Assembly (NCBI RefSeq): GCF_020386635.1
Contig: NZ_CP081942.1
Span: forward strand, 3,720,001-3,784,000
Origin: Pseudomonas sp. MM211
Lineage (GTDB): Bacteria; Pseudomonadota; Gammaproteobacteria; Pseudomonadales; Pseudomonadaceae
Direction: 5' to 3'
Length of the DNA: 64,000 nt
A program made the position numbers and the translations under genes. Shown piece after piece: positions 29,487 to 38,840 of this stretch (position 1 is its first letter; every line of letters begins with the position of its first letter). Below the pieces are notes generated by a model, which worked only from the letters and a program-made list of their open reading frames with translations, ran no database searches and was not told the origin of the DNA.

Positions 29487-31191
29487 TCATACGGCAATTC
29501 GCCACAGCCGCGCCTCGTCGAACAGCAGTGCCGGGCTTTCCGGCTCTGCGGACGGAACGATCAGGTCGACGCCCGCACCCGGCAACCGCGGCACGGCACC
29601 CAACAGGCGCTGGGTATAGGCTTGCTGCGGGGCAAGAAACACCGATTCGACCGGGCCATGTTCGATGGCGCGCCCCTGGTGCATGACCAGTACTTCATCG
29701 CTGACGTGGCGGATCACCCCGAGGTCATGGGAGATGAACAGGTACGCCAGGCCCAGTTCAGCCTGCAGATCCGCCAGCAGATCGAGCACCTGGGCCTGCA
29801 CCGAGACATCCAGCGCCGAGACCGGCTCATCACAGATGATCAGCTGCGGCTCGCTGGCGATGGCTCGCGCGATGGCCACCCGCTGGCGTTGCCCACCTGA
29901 CAACAGCAGCGGCCGGCGAGCGGCGATATCGGCCGGCAAACGCACCTTGTCCAGCAGCTCACTGACGCGTTCCTGGCGATCCGCTGCCGGAACACCCGCT
30001 ACCTCCAGTGCGTCAGCCAGAATCTGCCCGACGCTCCAGCGCGGATCGAACGAGCTGAGTGGGTCCTGATAGATCACGCTGATCGCACGGCGGTATGGGC
30101 GCCGGGACTTCTCCTCGACGCCGACGCCGTTCCAGAGCTGGCCGAGAAAACGAACCTCACCCTGATCGGCGGGCAGCAAGCCTAGCGCCATGCGCGCCAC
30201 GGTGGTTTTCCCCGAACCGGATTCACCGACGATGCCCAGCGTCTGTCCCGCACGCAGCTCGAAGGACACCTCGTCGACGACCTGACGGCTCTGCCCGTCC
30301 GGCCCCTGATAACGCTTGCCGAGGCCATGTGCCGCCAGCAACACCGGCGTATCCGAGTTTGCACGGAGAACAGGGACCGGCCTTGCCACGCCCTGGCGAT
30401 AGTCTCGTACCGCGTGGATGCTCGGTCGGTACGGCATCGAGCAGCGAGCGGGTATACGGATGCTGCGGGTTCTGCAGCACTTGCTGCATGGCCCCCTGCT
30501 CCACCACTTCACCCTGCCTGAGCACCACGACTTCATCAGCGAGCTGCGCCACGACCGCGAGGTCGTGACTGATGATCAGCAGGGAATCACCCCGTGCCTT
30601 GATCTCCTGCAACACGCCAAGGATCTGCGCCTGCACGGTGGCATCCAGCGCGGTGGTCGGCTCATCGGCGATGATCAGCCCTGGCGTCAGCGCCAGTGCG
30701 CTGGCGATCAATGCGCGTTGACGCAACCCGCCGGAGAGCTGATCCGGGCGCTGCCGGGCACGCAACTCGGGCTCGGGCACGCCGACCGTGTCCAGCAGTT
30801 CCAGTACCCGCGCGGAACGCTCATGGCGCGTGCCCCAACCGTGGGTTTGCAGCACTTCGAGAATTTCCTTGCCCACAGGCCGGAGCGGATCCAGTGACAC
30901 CAGGGCATCCTGCAACACGAAGCCGATCTCCTTGCCGCGCAATCGGCGCCATTGCCGCTCGGACAGGGTCAACAGATCATGCCCCGCGTAGCTCAGACGA
31001 CGGGCGCTGACCTGCGCGCCACTGCCGGCAAGGCCCACCAGGCTGCGCGCAGTGACGCTCTTGCCGGAACCGGACTCGCCCACCAGGGCGATGGCCTTGC
31101 CCGGCTCAAGGGTGAACGAAAGGTCGCGGATCACCTGGCGATCCGCGAAGGTGATGGACAATCCTTCGACGATCAGACTGCGCTCACTCAT
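29487..31191 (-). pseudogene. Fused DppDF-type peptide ABC ATPase, frameshifted (module A)
   Basis: Two overlapping frames encode what is one 550-residue, two-ATPase protein in the paralogue at 40234-41892. The first frame (31191 to 30223) carries Walker [10 protein letters not shown], signature [15 protein letters not shown] and reads correctly to about PTEHPRG; beyond about 30400 it turns into unrelated sequence. The second frame (open from 30536, with an ATG at 30437) carries GESGSGKTT and [13 protein letters not shown] to the stop at 29487. The needed shift is one surplus base between roughly 30360 and 30420. No ribosome site precedes the second frame. It is either a sequencing error or a broken gene. 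Confidence 0.8.
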
Positions 31192-32054
31192 GACAGGCGT
31201 CCCTCTAGTCGCTGCTGCAGATAACGCCCGACGACGGTGGTGGACAGCGTGGTCAGGACGATGAAAGCCCCCGGAAAGAAGGTCAGCCACCAGGCGTTGG
31301 CGATGAAGTCCCGGCCCATGGACAGCATGGTGCCCCACTCGGGCGCAGGCGGTGGCGCGCCCATGCCCAGAAAGCTGAGTGCCGACGCCCAGACGATCGC
31401 CTGACCAATGCCCATGGTCACGGTGACCAGCAACGGGCGCATGGCATTGGGCAGCAGTTGCCGCAGGATGATGCGCCGCGGCGAGTGGCCCAGCGCCCGC
31501 GCGGCCTCGATATAACCCGAGCCTTTGACGGCGAGCACCTGGCCGCGAACCATCCGCGCATAGCCGGGTGCCGCGCCGAGCCCAGTGGCCACGATCAGCG
31601 GAATCAGCCCGGTGCCGAAAATGGCCACGAACAGCAGTGCCAGCACCAGCGAAGGGAACGCGAAGAGGATCTCCAGCAGCCAGCCCACTGCGCGATCCGT
31701 GCGCCCGCCGGCGAGCCCGCCCAGCAAACCAAGGTAGATGGCGATGGACATGGCCAGAAAGGTCGCGGCCAGGCCAATGGTCAGTGACTGTCCGGCGCCA
31801 TGAATCACCCGCGAGTAGATGTCCCGCCCGGATTGATCGGTGCCGAACCAGTGCGCCCAGCCTGGCGCCTGGAATGCGTCGCGCGGCGCGATGCTCAGCG
31901 GATCGGTATGGCTGAACAGTTGAGGCAGCAGTGCCGCGATGATCAACAGCAGCAGAAACATTGCGGCCAGCAACGCCGCCCAGGGCAGTTTGTGGCGGCG
32001 TAGTCGCACAGGCGTTGGAAGCAGCACTTGGGTATTGAGCATCAACTCACTCAT
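31188..32054 (-). CDS. Peptide-type ABC permease DppC (module A)
   Basis: This inner-membrane permease of 288 residues has five to six helices and the family motif ARALGHSPRRIILRQLLPNAMRPLLVT (EAA loop). The N-terminal OppC_N segment is seen in LPWAALLAAMFLLLLIIAAL. ATGA overlaps join it to DppB upstream and the ATPase downstream. Similar to the DppC copy in module B. Confidence 0.9.
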   Translation of the reverse strand: MSELMLNTQVLLPTPVRLRRHKLPWAALLAAMFLLLLIIAALLPQLFSHTDPLSIAPRDAFQAPGWAHWFGTDQSGRDIYSRVIHGAGQSLTIGLAATFLAMSIAIYLGLLGGLAGGRTDRAVGWLLEILFAFPSLVLALLFVAIFGTGLIPLIVATGLGAAPGYARMVRGQVLAVKGSGYIEAARALGHSPRRIILRQLLPNAMRPLLVTVTMGIGQAIVWASALSFLGMGAPPPAPEWGTMLSMGRDFIANAWWLTFFPGAFIVLTTLSTTVVGRYLQQRLEGRLS

Positions 32055-33037
32055 ACGGTCGCCTCCTGGCGTGGGTCGACCCACTGATAGAGCGCATCGA
32101 CCACCACGTTGATCAATACGTAGCCGGCAGCGACCACCAGGCTGATGCCGATGGCCAGCGGCAGATCCTGGGCCTGCACCGCCTGGTACAACTGACGCCC
32201 CAGGCCGCGCCGGGAGAAAATCACCTCCACCACCACCGCCCCGCTGATCAGCGAACCAATGGCCCAGCCGGAGAGGGAAATACCCGGCAGCAAGGCATGC
32301 CGAAGCGCATGGCGAAAGCGCACGGCGATATCACTCAAACCTCTCGTACGGGCAGTCAGCACAAAAGGCTGCTCGAGCGTCAGTTCCAGGGACTCACGGG
32401 TGACCTGGGCGATGAAACCGGCCAGGGGAATGGCCAGTGCCAGGGATGGCAGGATCAGCGTGCGCCAGCCGTCGCTGCCAGCCGGTGGAAACCAGCGCAG
32501 GCCAAAGGCGAACACCGCCAGCAGCAGAATCGCCAGCCAGAAGTGGGGAATCGAAGCGGCCAGGGTCTCGAGCATGGAAGCCAGGCCGCCCACCCAGTGC
32601 CTGCGCCCGGCGGTCAGCACCGTAAGCAGCAGCACCAGCAGCCAGGCCAGCAATAGCGAGAACAGCGTCAGCTCCAGGGTTGGCCAGAACTGCTCGGCCA
32701 GCACTCGGGTAACCGGCAGGTGCTGCGAGTAGGACGAGCCCAGATCGCCCTGTACCAGCTTCCCCAGGTACAGCCCGTATTGCACTGGCAATGGCTTGTC
32801 GAGGCCGTACTCGCGGGTGGCCTCGGCGATGGTCTCGGGGGTCGGATTGCCGCTCGGCCCACCGAGGATCGCCAGCACGGGATCGCCTGGCATCAAGCGC
32901 ATCACGAAGAAGATCAACGTGGCAATCGCCCAGAGAACGAACGCGCCGCCCAACAGCCGATGAAAAAATCGCCTGGCCAAGGCGACCCGACGCTGACGAC
33001 GAGGATCGGGCGTGAATGCTGCAACGGAATCGCTCAT
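32051..33037 (-). CDS. Peptide-type ABC permease DppB (module A)
   Basis: This 328-residue permease has six predicted membrane helices and DppB hallmarks: FVMRLMPGDPVLAILGG near the start, EYGLDKPLPVQYGLYLGKL, and the EAA loop RTRGLSDIAVRFRHALRHALLPG. Start at 33037 overlaps the binding-protein stop by 4 nt (ATGA); a start four codons earlier is possible. It is a clear relative of the module B permease at 46616. Confidence 0.9.
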   Translation of the reverse strand: MSDSVAAFTPDPRRQRRVALARRFFHRLLGGAFVLWAIATLIFFVMRLMPGDPVLAILGGPSGNPTPETIAEATREYGLDKPLPVQYGLYLGKLVQGDLGSSYSQHLPVTRVLAEQFWPTLELTLFSLLLAWLLVLLLTVLTAGRRHWVGGLASMLETLAASIPHFWLAILLLAVFAFGLRWFPPAGSDGWRTLILPSLALAIPLAGFIAQVTRESLELTLEQPFVLTARTRGLSDIAVRFRHALRHALLPGISLSGWAIGSLISGAVVVEVIFSRRGLGRQLYQAVQAQDLPLAIGISLVVAAGYVLINVVVDALYQWVDPRQEATV

Positions 33038-34719
33038 TTGTTCACCCATGCGTCGTACAGATATGGAACGGCCAGCGATGGCTCCAGGTGCACGCCCTGA
33101 GTGGTCTTGTAGATGCCCAGCCGCGTGCTTTGCGGGTAAGTGGTCAGCTGCAGGTACTGGCGCGAGATGATTTCCTGGGCCTGGTAATAGAGGCGCGCAC
33201 GGACGTCGGCGTCCTGAGTCGCCAGCGCGGCTTTCATTACCGAGTCAAAGTCCGGGTCGGCGAAGCCAGCGGTGTTCTGGTGATAGCCACCAACCCCTGC
33301 GGGCTGGACGAACTCGGAGCCGAACACGATGCGCAGCACGTCAGCCGTGTTGGTGTTCCAATAGCCAATGCGAATGTCGTACTCCCAGTCCGCCTGGCGC
33401 TTGGTCGCCTGCACGTCGCTCATCTGTTCTAGCTGCACATCGATTCCCACCTGCCGGGCAGTCGCCTGCACCTGCTCCCAGAGGGTCAGCTCCGACGGCG
33501 CCGTACGGCTACCGATCACCACGTTGACATGCAAGCGCTTGCCATCCCGGGTTCGGTAGCCCTGCTCGTCACGCTGCATCCAGCCAGCTTCGTCGAGCAG
33601 TTCGGCGGCGCGCTTCGGGTCGTACGCCTGGGCGGCTTCGAAATCGCCGCTGTAGAACCGGGTCGCCGAGCTGAGCGGCCCGCCCGAACGCGGAAACTCG
33701 CCGAAGTACACGCTTTTCAGCGCACCCTCGACGTCGGCACTGCGCACGAAGGCTTCGCGCACGCGCACGTCGTCGAACGGCGCACGAGTGATGTTCAAGG
33801 TGCCATTGGTGGGGTTGCCCGGGCGCTGGGCGATGATCAGTTGCAGATCGGGGTTGCGCCGTGCCGCTTCGTGGGATTCCGGCGGTAGCGTCTCGATGAC
33901 GTCGACCTCACCCGCCTGCAGCGACGCGAAACGAACCGAGGGCTCCTGAATGAATTTCCACTGAATGCGTTCCAGGTAGGCCGGCCCCTGATGCCATGCG
34001 GTAGGTGGCGCCGAGTTATAGCCGCTGTTGCGCTCGAGCAGAACCTGGTTCTGCCGCTCCCAGCGCACCACCTTGAAAGGCCCGCTGCCCACCGGGCTCT
34101 GGCAATTTTCATCGCGGCTGCGTCGCAGCGCCGCCGGCGACTGAATGCCCAGGAAGCCCTGGGCCAGCACCTCGAGGAATGCCGCATAGGGCGCATTCAA
34201 ACGTACTGCCGCGGTGTACTCGTCAATGATGTCGGTAGCCACATATTGGCGAATGTAGCCACCGGCCGTGCTCGACTGGGTCTTGGGGTTGACGATGTGT
34301 TCGAGGTTGGCCTTGAGTGCCTGCGCGTTGAATGGCGTGCCATCGGTGAAGCGCACATCGTCGCGCAAATGGAAGGTGTAGGTTTTGCCGTCCTCCGACA
34401 CGTCCCAGGACTTGGCCAGCCAGGGGCCGATCTCGCCTTTCTCGTTCATCGACACCAGCGAATCGAGAAACTGCCTGGCGACGAACAGTTGCGGCATATC
34501 TCCAGCCACATGCGGATCGAGACACGTCGGCTCGCGATCAGTGGCGTAGATCAAGGTGCCGCCGCTCACGGGCTTGTCACTGCGCGCCTGGGTCGCCACC
34601 TCTGCCCCGCAGCCGGCAAGAAGAATGGCACACAGCGCAGTGGCGCCGAGCGAACGAACCGGTCGGCCGCCTGGGAGGCTTTGCCGGGCGAATGGCTTGA
34701 AATGGGTATAGATAGGCAT
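33034..34719 (-). CDS. Family-5 solute-binding lipoprotein (module A)
   Basis: This 561-residue DppA/OppA-type periplasmic binding protein has lipobox LAGC at about residue 37, so it is likely anchored to the inner membrane. The SBP_bac_5 pattern is complete: YATDREPTCLDPHVAGD, PWLAKSWDVSEDGKTYTFHLRDDVRFTDGTPFNAQ, and the C-terminal IRIGYWNTNTADVLRIVFGSEF. The family binds peptides, opines or other large solutes. In this context an organosulfur ligand is likely but not shown. It is the head of the module A operon with its own sigma-54 promoter. Confidence 0.9.
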   Translation of the reverse strand: MPIYTHFKPFARQSLPGGRPVRSLGATALCAILLAGCGAEVATQARSDKPVSGGTLIYATDREPTCLDPHVAGDMPQLFVARQFLDSLVSMNEKGEIGPWLAKSWDVSEDGKTYTFHLRDDVRFTDGTPFNAQALKANLEHIVNPKTQSSTAGGYIRQYVATDIIDEYTAAVRLNAPYAAFLEVLAQGFLGIQSPAALRRSRDENCQSPVGSGPFKVVRWERQNQVLLERNSGYNSAPPTAWHQGPAYLERIQWKFIQEPSVRFASLQAGEVDVIETLPPESHEAARRNPDLQLIIAQRPGNPTNGTLNITRAPFDDVRVREAFVRSADVEGALKSVYFGEFPRSGGPLSSATRFYSGDFEAAQAYDPKRAAELLDEAGWMQRDEQGYRTRDGKRLHVNVVIGSRTAPSELTLWEQVQATARQVGIDVQLEQMSDVQATKRQADWEYDIRIGYWNTNTADVLRIVFGSEFVQPAGVGGYHQNTAGFADPDFDSVMKAALATQDADVRARLYYQAQEIISRQYLQLTTYPQSTRLGIYKTTQGVHLEPSLAVPYLYDAWVNK

Positions 34720-34751
34720 GTCATGCTCATTGCGAATGTCGAAGCGTCTGT

Positions 34752-34767
34752 TGCACCCTGCGTGCCA
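34752..34767 (-). promoter_or_regulatory. Sigma-54 promoter of module A importer
   Basis: The minus strand reads TGGCACG-N4-GTGCA: perfect -24, one mismatch at -12. The predicted start near 34742 gives a short leader of about 22 nt. Confidence 0.72.
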
Positions 34768-34838
34768 GGCCAGAAACCCAGTGAAACCGGGCTTCGGGCG
34801 AGCGAACTGAGGTCATCAGGAAACAAACTGTGCAGGTG

Positions 34839-34856
34839 CTGTTGGCAGGCAGACAG
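34839..34856. promoter_or_regulatory. Putative SfnR activating site before module A
   Basis: The minus strand reads CTGTCTGCCTGCCAACAG, 15 of 18 identical to the site before the GNAT operon. Its centre is 94 bp upstream of the -12 GC, nearly the same spacing as at ssuA. It lies between the TonB receptor stop and the importer. Confidence 0.62.
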
Positions 34857-34888
34857 CTGGCGCCTGAAACGCTAGCTGCCGCCCCTCA

Positions 34889-37086
34889 TCACCAGAAGCT
34901 GTACTGGACGCCCGCATAGGCGCCAAAGCCGTCACCTGGGATGATCGAGCGCACATCGACACCGCGCGCATCATGGGTCGGGCTGATGGAGGCGGCGTAC
35001 TTCTCGTCGGTGATGTTGCGCAGATCGAGGTAGACGGACCACTCCTTCTTCGGCGAATCCCAGCCCAGTACCGCGCCCCACAGGTTGTAGGAACCTGCGT
35101 ACTGGCTATTGGCGAAGTCGATCGGCGCCTTGGAGGCGTAGTAGGTGTTCACGCCGACGTACACACCATTGTTGAAGTCGTAACGCAGCTCTGCCTGGTA
35201 GTTGTGCTTGGGCACGCCCGGCAAGTCATTGCCGCCGAACTGATCGTCGTCCCGGTAGAAGAAATCGCTGTAGGTGTAGGACTGGCGCAGGCTCAAGGCA
35301 TTGCCGGCATTCTCGTAAAGCACCGACTGCAGGCCGAACTCGATGCCCTGGTGGATGGTGTCGCTGGCGTTGTATTCGGCGGTGAGCGCATCGGCGGTCG
35401 AGGTCGCCTCGCGGATCACCACCGACAGCAGTTCATCCTGCACATGGGAGCGGTAGAAGGTCAGATCCCATGCATGGCGGCCGTACTCGCCTCGCGTACC
35501 GAACTCCAGCGTGTCGGCGATCTGCGGTTCTAGCTGCTGACCACCGGAATTGAGCCCGGTCGCAGGGCCGGACGTGAAGGCCTGGGTCCTGAAACGAACG
35601 CCCACGACTGCTGAGCCTCAACGGTGCGGCTGAGGTTACCGAACAGCTGCCAGTTGGGGCTCAGCTGATAGCGGGCACCGATACGCGGGACGAACTCCCA
35701 ATCGTTCTTCTCGATCGGGTTGTTGGGATTGTCGGCCTGACCGCCCACCGGGTACGACACTTCGGCACGGCGGCGAAACTCGACGGCAGACAGGCCTACA
35801 TCCAACCAGAAACGCTCGTCCACCCATTCCATTTCATTGCTCAGGCTGAACACCGTATCGGAGCCGTCGTATTCAGTTTTGCGTACCTGGGTGCCAACCG
35901 GCAAACCGGCGGTATTGCCCCCGGGAACACGCACGCTGATCTTCGAGTAACCGTTGGCGTGCTGGGTACGCAGCGCGCTGAAACGCGTGGTGCTGTTCTT
36001 GCCCCACAGCGAATCGAGGCGGTCATATTTCAGGCTGGCGGAGTAGTCGGTAAAGCCCCAGTAGTTGCGGTTCACGCCCTGTTTGGCGTCGATGGGATAG
36101 TCGTGATAAACCAGCCCCAGTTCCAGGTTCGAGCCATCGTCAAAGGCGTATTCGGTCTTGTTGGCAAGCCAGGTGGAACCCGGCTGCTTGCGGTGTGCGC
36201 CGACGTTGACGCTGGTCGGGTTGGCCTGCTTGGGGTCGTCCTGCAACTGCGCCTTGGTGATGTAGCCGGGGGTCTCGTTGTCCGTGGTGCGGTAGCGGTA
36301 ATAGAAGCGCGTCTTCAACTGCGGAGAAAACTGATAGCCGATATTGGACGCGACACCAGCGCTCTTGCCGCGGGTCTGGTCCTGAAAACCGTCTGCAGCG
36401 GAATCCGTCAGGCTGACGTAATAATCGAGCGGGCCGAACACCTGGCCCGAACTGATCTGGCGCTTCTGGTAGCCGTAACTGCCCGCCTCGTAACGGACCT
36501 GCAAAGGCGCGGCGTTGTGGCCCGTCTTGGTCACGTAGTTGATGGCGCCGCCCAGGTAGAGCGAGCCGACATCGAACGCATTGGCACCACGTAGCACTTC
36601 GGTATGGCTCAGGCCCAACGGCTCGAACAGCTCATAGGGTGTGCCGCCCGGCCCGGAAACCGGCAGCCCGTCGAAGAGAAAGAAGATCCCCGCACGGAAA
36701 TAGCCAACGCCCTTGTTGATGCCTGAACCGCGGATGGAAATGCGGATGCCGTCATTGTTACCACCGCCCTGGGTGGCCAGGACTCCCGGCTGCAGGGCGA
36801 ACACATCGGTGCTGGTGGATACCCGGCCCTTCTCGACCCGCGCCGAGTCGACAAAATTCACACCACCGGCCACTTCCTTGAGAGTGCTTTCGGCAAGCTC
36901 GGTGGCGTCCAGTGATTCGCCCTGAACGACCACCGTGCCCAGCCGACTGTCTTGCTCCGCTGCTTGCCTGCCCGTGTCCGCCTGCACCACCTGTAATCCA
37001 CCGATGAAAAGCACCGTGGCACTCACACCCCAAGAAGGTGAAAACACTGCCCGCATTGCATTTCTAGTTCGTTTACGCGTTTTCAT
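34889..37086 (-). pseudogene. TonB-dependent receptor 1, frameshifted
   Basis: This outer-membrane receptor would be about 730 residues. The N-terminal frame (37086 to 35530, 518 codons) has a signal peptide, TonB box LGTVVV, plug motif GVNFVDS...DVFALQPGV and RGANAFD, then most of the barrel. The C-terminal frame (readable from about 35605 to 34889) continues with QQLEPQIADTLEFGTRG and ends in the usual aromatic residue (YSFW). The break is near 35590-35600, where one base appears to be missing. With the shift restored, both halves align throughout with receptors 2 and 3. Sequencing error and true inactivation are both possible. Confidence 0.82.
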
Positions 37087-37156
37087 CTTAATTACGCCCC
37101 AGCGTTATCAAAGCCCACACAAACAACAATCAAGTTTGCTGACACCGATCACAGGG

Positions 37157-37172
37157 AGCATTTACCGTGCCA
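37157..37172 (-). promoter_or_regulatory. Sigma-54 promoter of TonB receptor 1
   Basis: The minus strand reads TGGCACG-N4-ATGCT: a perfect -24 and one mismatch at -12. The predicted leader is about 60 nt. I found no good copy of the SfnR dyad at the expected distance. Confidence 0.7.
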
Positions 37173-37508
37173 GATAAAAACATCGAAAAGGCATGTTTTT
37201 CATTAAGAAAACTCAACGCACTGAATATTTCCAGACACTTGATGATTAATCAGTGACCCGCCAAGAACACTTATTCTCAAGACACAAAAAGCTGCTCAAG
37301 GACAGCAATCTGCAAATTACGAAGTGAACGTAAAGTTATTACCGAGCGCAAAATAAAAACAGAAAAATGGAATAAGCAGCCGTATGAAACAGCAGGCGCC
37401 ATTTGAATGCACACACTCATCGGGCAAGTTATAAACAACGAAGGGAGTAATTAACGCGAGGTGCTACGCGGGAGAGACTTGGCAGGACGTTACAGTCAAT
37501 CGCTAATA
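37173..37508. other. AT-rich intergenic region upstream of TonB receptor 1
   Basis: No gene is seen. The sequence is AT-rich and, besides the adjoining promoter and the terminator at 37509-37542, holds only minor symmetries such as GATTAATC. It separates the end of the module B operon from receptor 1. Confidence 0.6.
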
Positions 37509-37542
37509 GCCTGGTGCTGGCTGTTATCCATCAGCACCAGGC
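37509..37542 (-). terminator. Stem-loop ending the module B operon
   Basis: Perfect 11-bp arms GCCTGGTGCTG and CAGCACCAGGC with a 12-base loop, 25 bp past the stop of the last flavoenzyme gene. Confidence 0.6.
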
Positions 37543-37566
37543 AACGCCGAGTAATCGAACGATCAC

Positions 37567-38769
37567 TCAGAACAGCCCTGACGTCGGCGGTTCGATTCCC
37601 TTGAGTCGCCATGCACCCACGGCTGCAGCCTTCCAGTGACGTGGGTTGTGGTTCGCTACCGTGCGGGCGTTGCGCCAATGGCGATCCAGATTGTGGCTGC
37701 GCCCCGTGGTGGATGCGCCACCCACATCGAACACCAGTTCGGCAGCTTTCAGCGCAGCTTCGATTGCAAGGTACTGCGCCTGCGCCACATCGACCGAGGC
37801 ACGGGTAATCGCCTCCTGATTGAGGCCCGCGGCCCAGGCGGCATCGATGCTTTGCGCTGCGCGAAGTACCAGCGCCTCGGCAGCAAAGGCCCGTGCGGAA
37901 ATCTCGCCGACCGAAAACTCCACGTAGGGATCGTCAACCGAGCGGCTGGCGCTGCTGTGCTTGATCGGCCGCGCATGCTCGCGGGCGAAATGCACCGCAT
38001 CGTGCAGCGCGTTGCGCGCGATACCGGCCTCCACCGCCGCCAGGAACAGCTGCAGGAAAGGCGTGACGATGGAGCGCTGCCCGTCACTGCCCGGGCGCGT
38101 ACGAATCTCATCGGGGTGAACGATGACGTTGTTCAGAAGCGTGGTACCGCTGGCCGTCAGACGCTGCCCCATGGCATCGAAATCGTCATGCAGCTCCAGG
38201 CCCTCGCGGTCACGGGGAAGGATGAACGACACGGGCTGCTCGTTCTCATCCAGCGCCACGGCGCTCACCCAGTCGGCGTACAGCGATCCGGTGCTGTAAT
38301 ACTTGCTGCCATTGGCCCGGTAGTGCTCGCCCTCGCGAACGATACGGGCACTTATCGCACCATTGGCCCCGCCCACTTCCCAGCCGGCATTACCAACCAC
38401 TTCACCGGCCAGATAACGCGCGAACCAGCGCTCACGCTCTTGCTCACCGTCGCGCAGCAACAGGCCTTCGATGAAGGAAAAACTCGGCCGCAGCGCCTGG
38501 GCGATGTTGGAGTCGGCTGCCGCGAGATCGACGATGAATTCGATCACCTCGCGTACGCTCGCCCCACTGCCGCCATAGGCTTTGGGAATACGCCAGGTCA
38601 ACAAACGATCGCCTGCCAAGGCGCGAATCTGCTCGGTCGGCAGCTTGCGCTGGCGCTCCCGCTCGGAGGCGCCCTCGGCAATGCTCGCCAGGCGTGTACG
38701 AGCCAGTTGCCTGAGTTCGGCAACGCTCAGGGAGTCAGTAGGGTTGGTGTTGACGGCCTGCAAAGTCAT
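37567..38769 (-). CDS. SfnB/DszC-like flavin monooxygenase (acyl-CoA dehydrogenase fold)
   Basis: This 400-residue flavoenzyme is related to SfnB, DszC and MsuC, which use reduced flavin to oxidise organosulfur compounds. Landmarks are WRIPKAYGGSGASVREVIEFI, ANGSKYYSTGSLYADWVSAVA, ELHDDFDAMGQRLTASGTT and the C-terminal LDRHWRNARTVANHNPRHWK. It has no Cys and only two Met including the first, a strong sulfur-saving bias. Last gene of module B; a 71-bp gap with a large hairpin separates it from the LLM gene before it. Actual substrate unknown. Confidence 0.85.
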   Translation of the reverse strand: MTLQAVNTNPTDSLSVAELRQLARTRLASIAEGASERERQRKLPTEQIRALAGDRLLTWRIPKAYGGSGASVREVIEFIVDLAAADSNIAQALRPSFSFIEGLLLRDGEQERERWFARYLAGEVVGNAGWEVGGANGAISARIVREGEHYRANGSKYYSTGSLYADWVSAVALDENEQPVSFILPRDREGLELHDDFDAMGQRLTASGTTLLNNVIVHPDEIRTRPGSDGQRSIVTPFLQLFLAAVEAGIARNALHDAVHFAREHARPIKHSSASRSVDDPYVEFSVGEISARAFAAEALVLRAAQSIDAAWAAGLNQEAITRASVDVAQAQYLAIEAALKAAELVFDVGGASTTGRSHNLDRHWRNARTVANHNPRHWKAAAVGAWRLKGIEPPTSGLF

Positions 38770-38787
38770 AAGGTGGTCTCGATGCTG

Positions 38788-38821
38788 GCGGGCATTGGCG
38801 CAACCTTGTGCGCCTGCCCGC
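38788..38821 (-). other. Intercistronic stem-loop inside module B
   Basis: GCGGGCA and GGCGCA on one side pair with TGCGCC and TGCCCGC on the other (13 bp, two-base bulge, six-base loop) between the LLM and SfnB-like genes. No T-run follows, so RNA processing or stabilisation is more likely than termination. Confidence 0.45.
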
Positions 38822-38840
38822 GGGTGAATGTGTCGGCGGG

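Noticed and set aside
30223-30536. Programmed ribosomal frameshift joining the two halves of the module A ATPase
   Set aside because: No slippery heptamer with a following pseudoknot was recognised, and the paralogue is a normal continuous gene.
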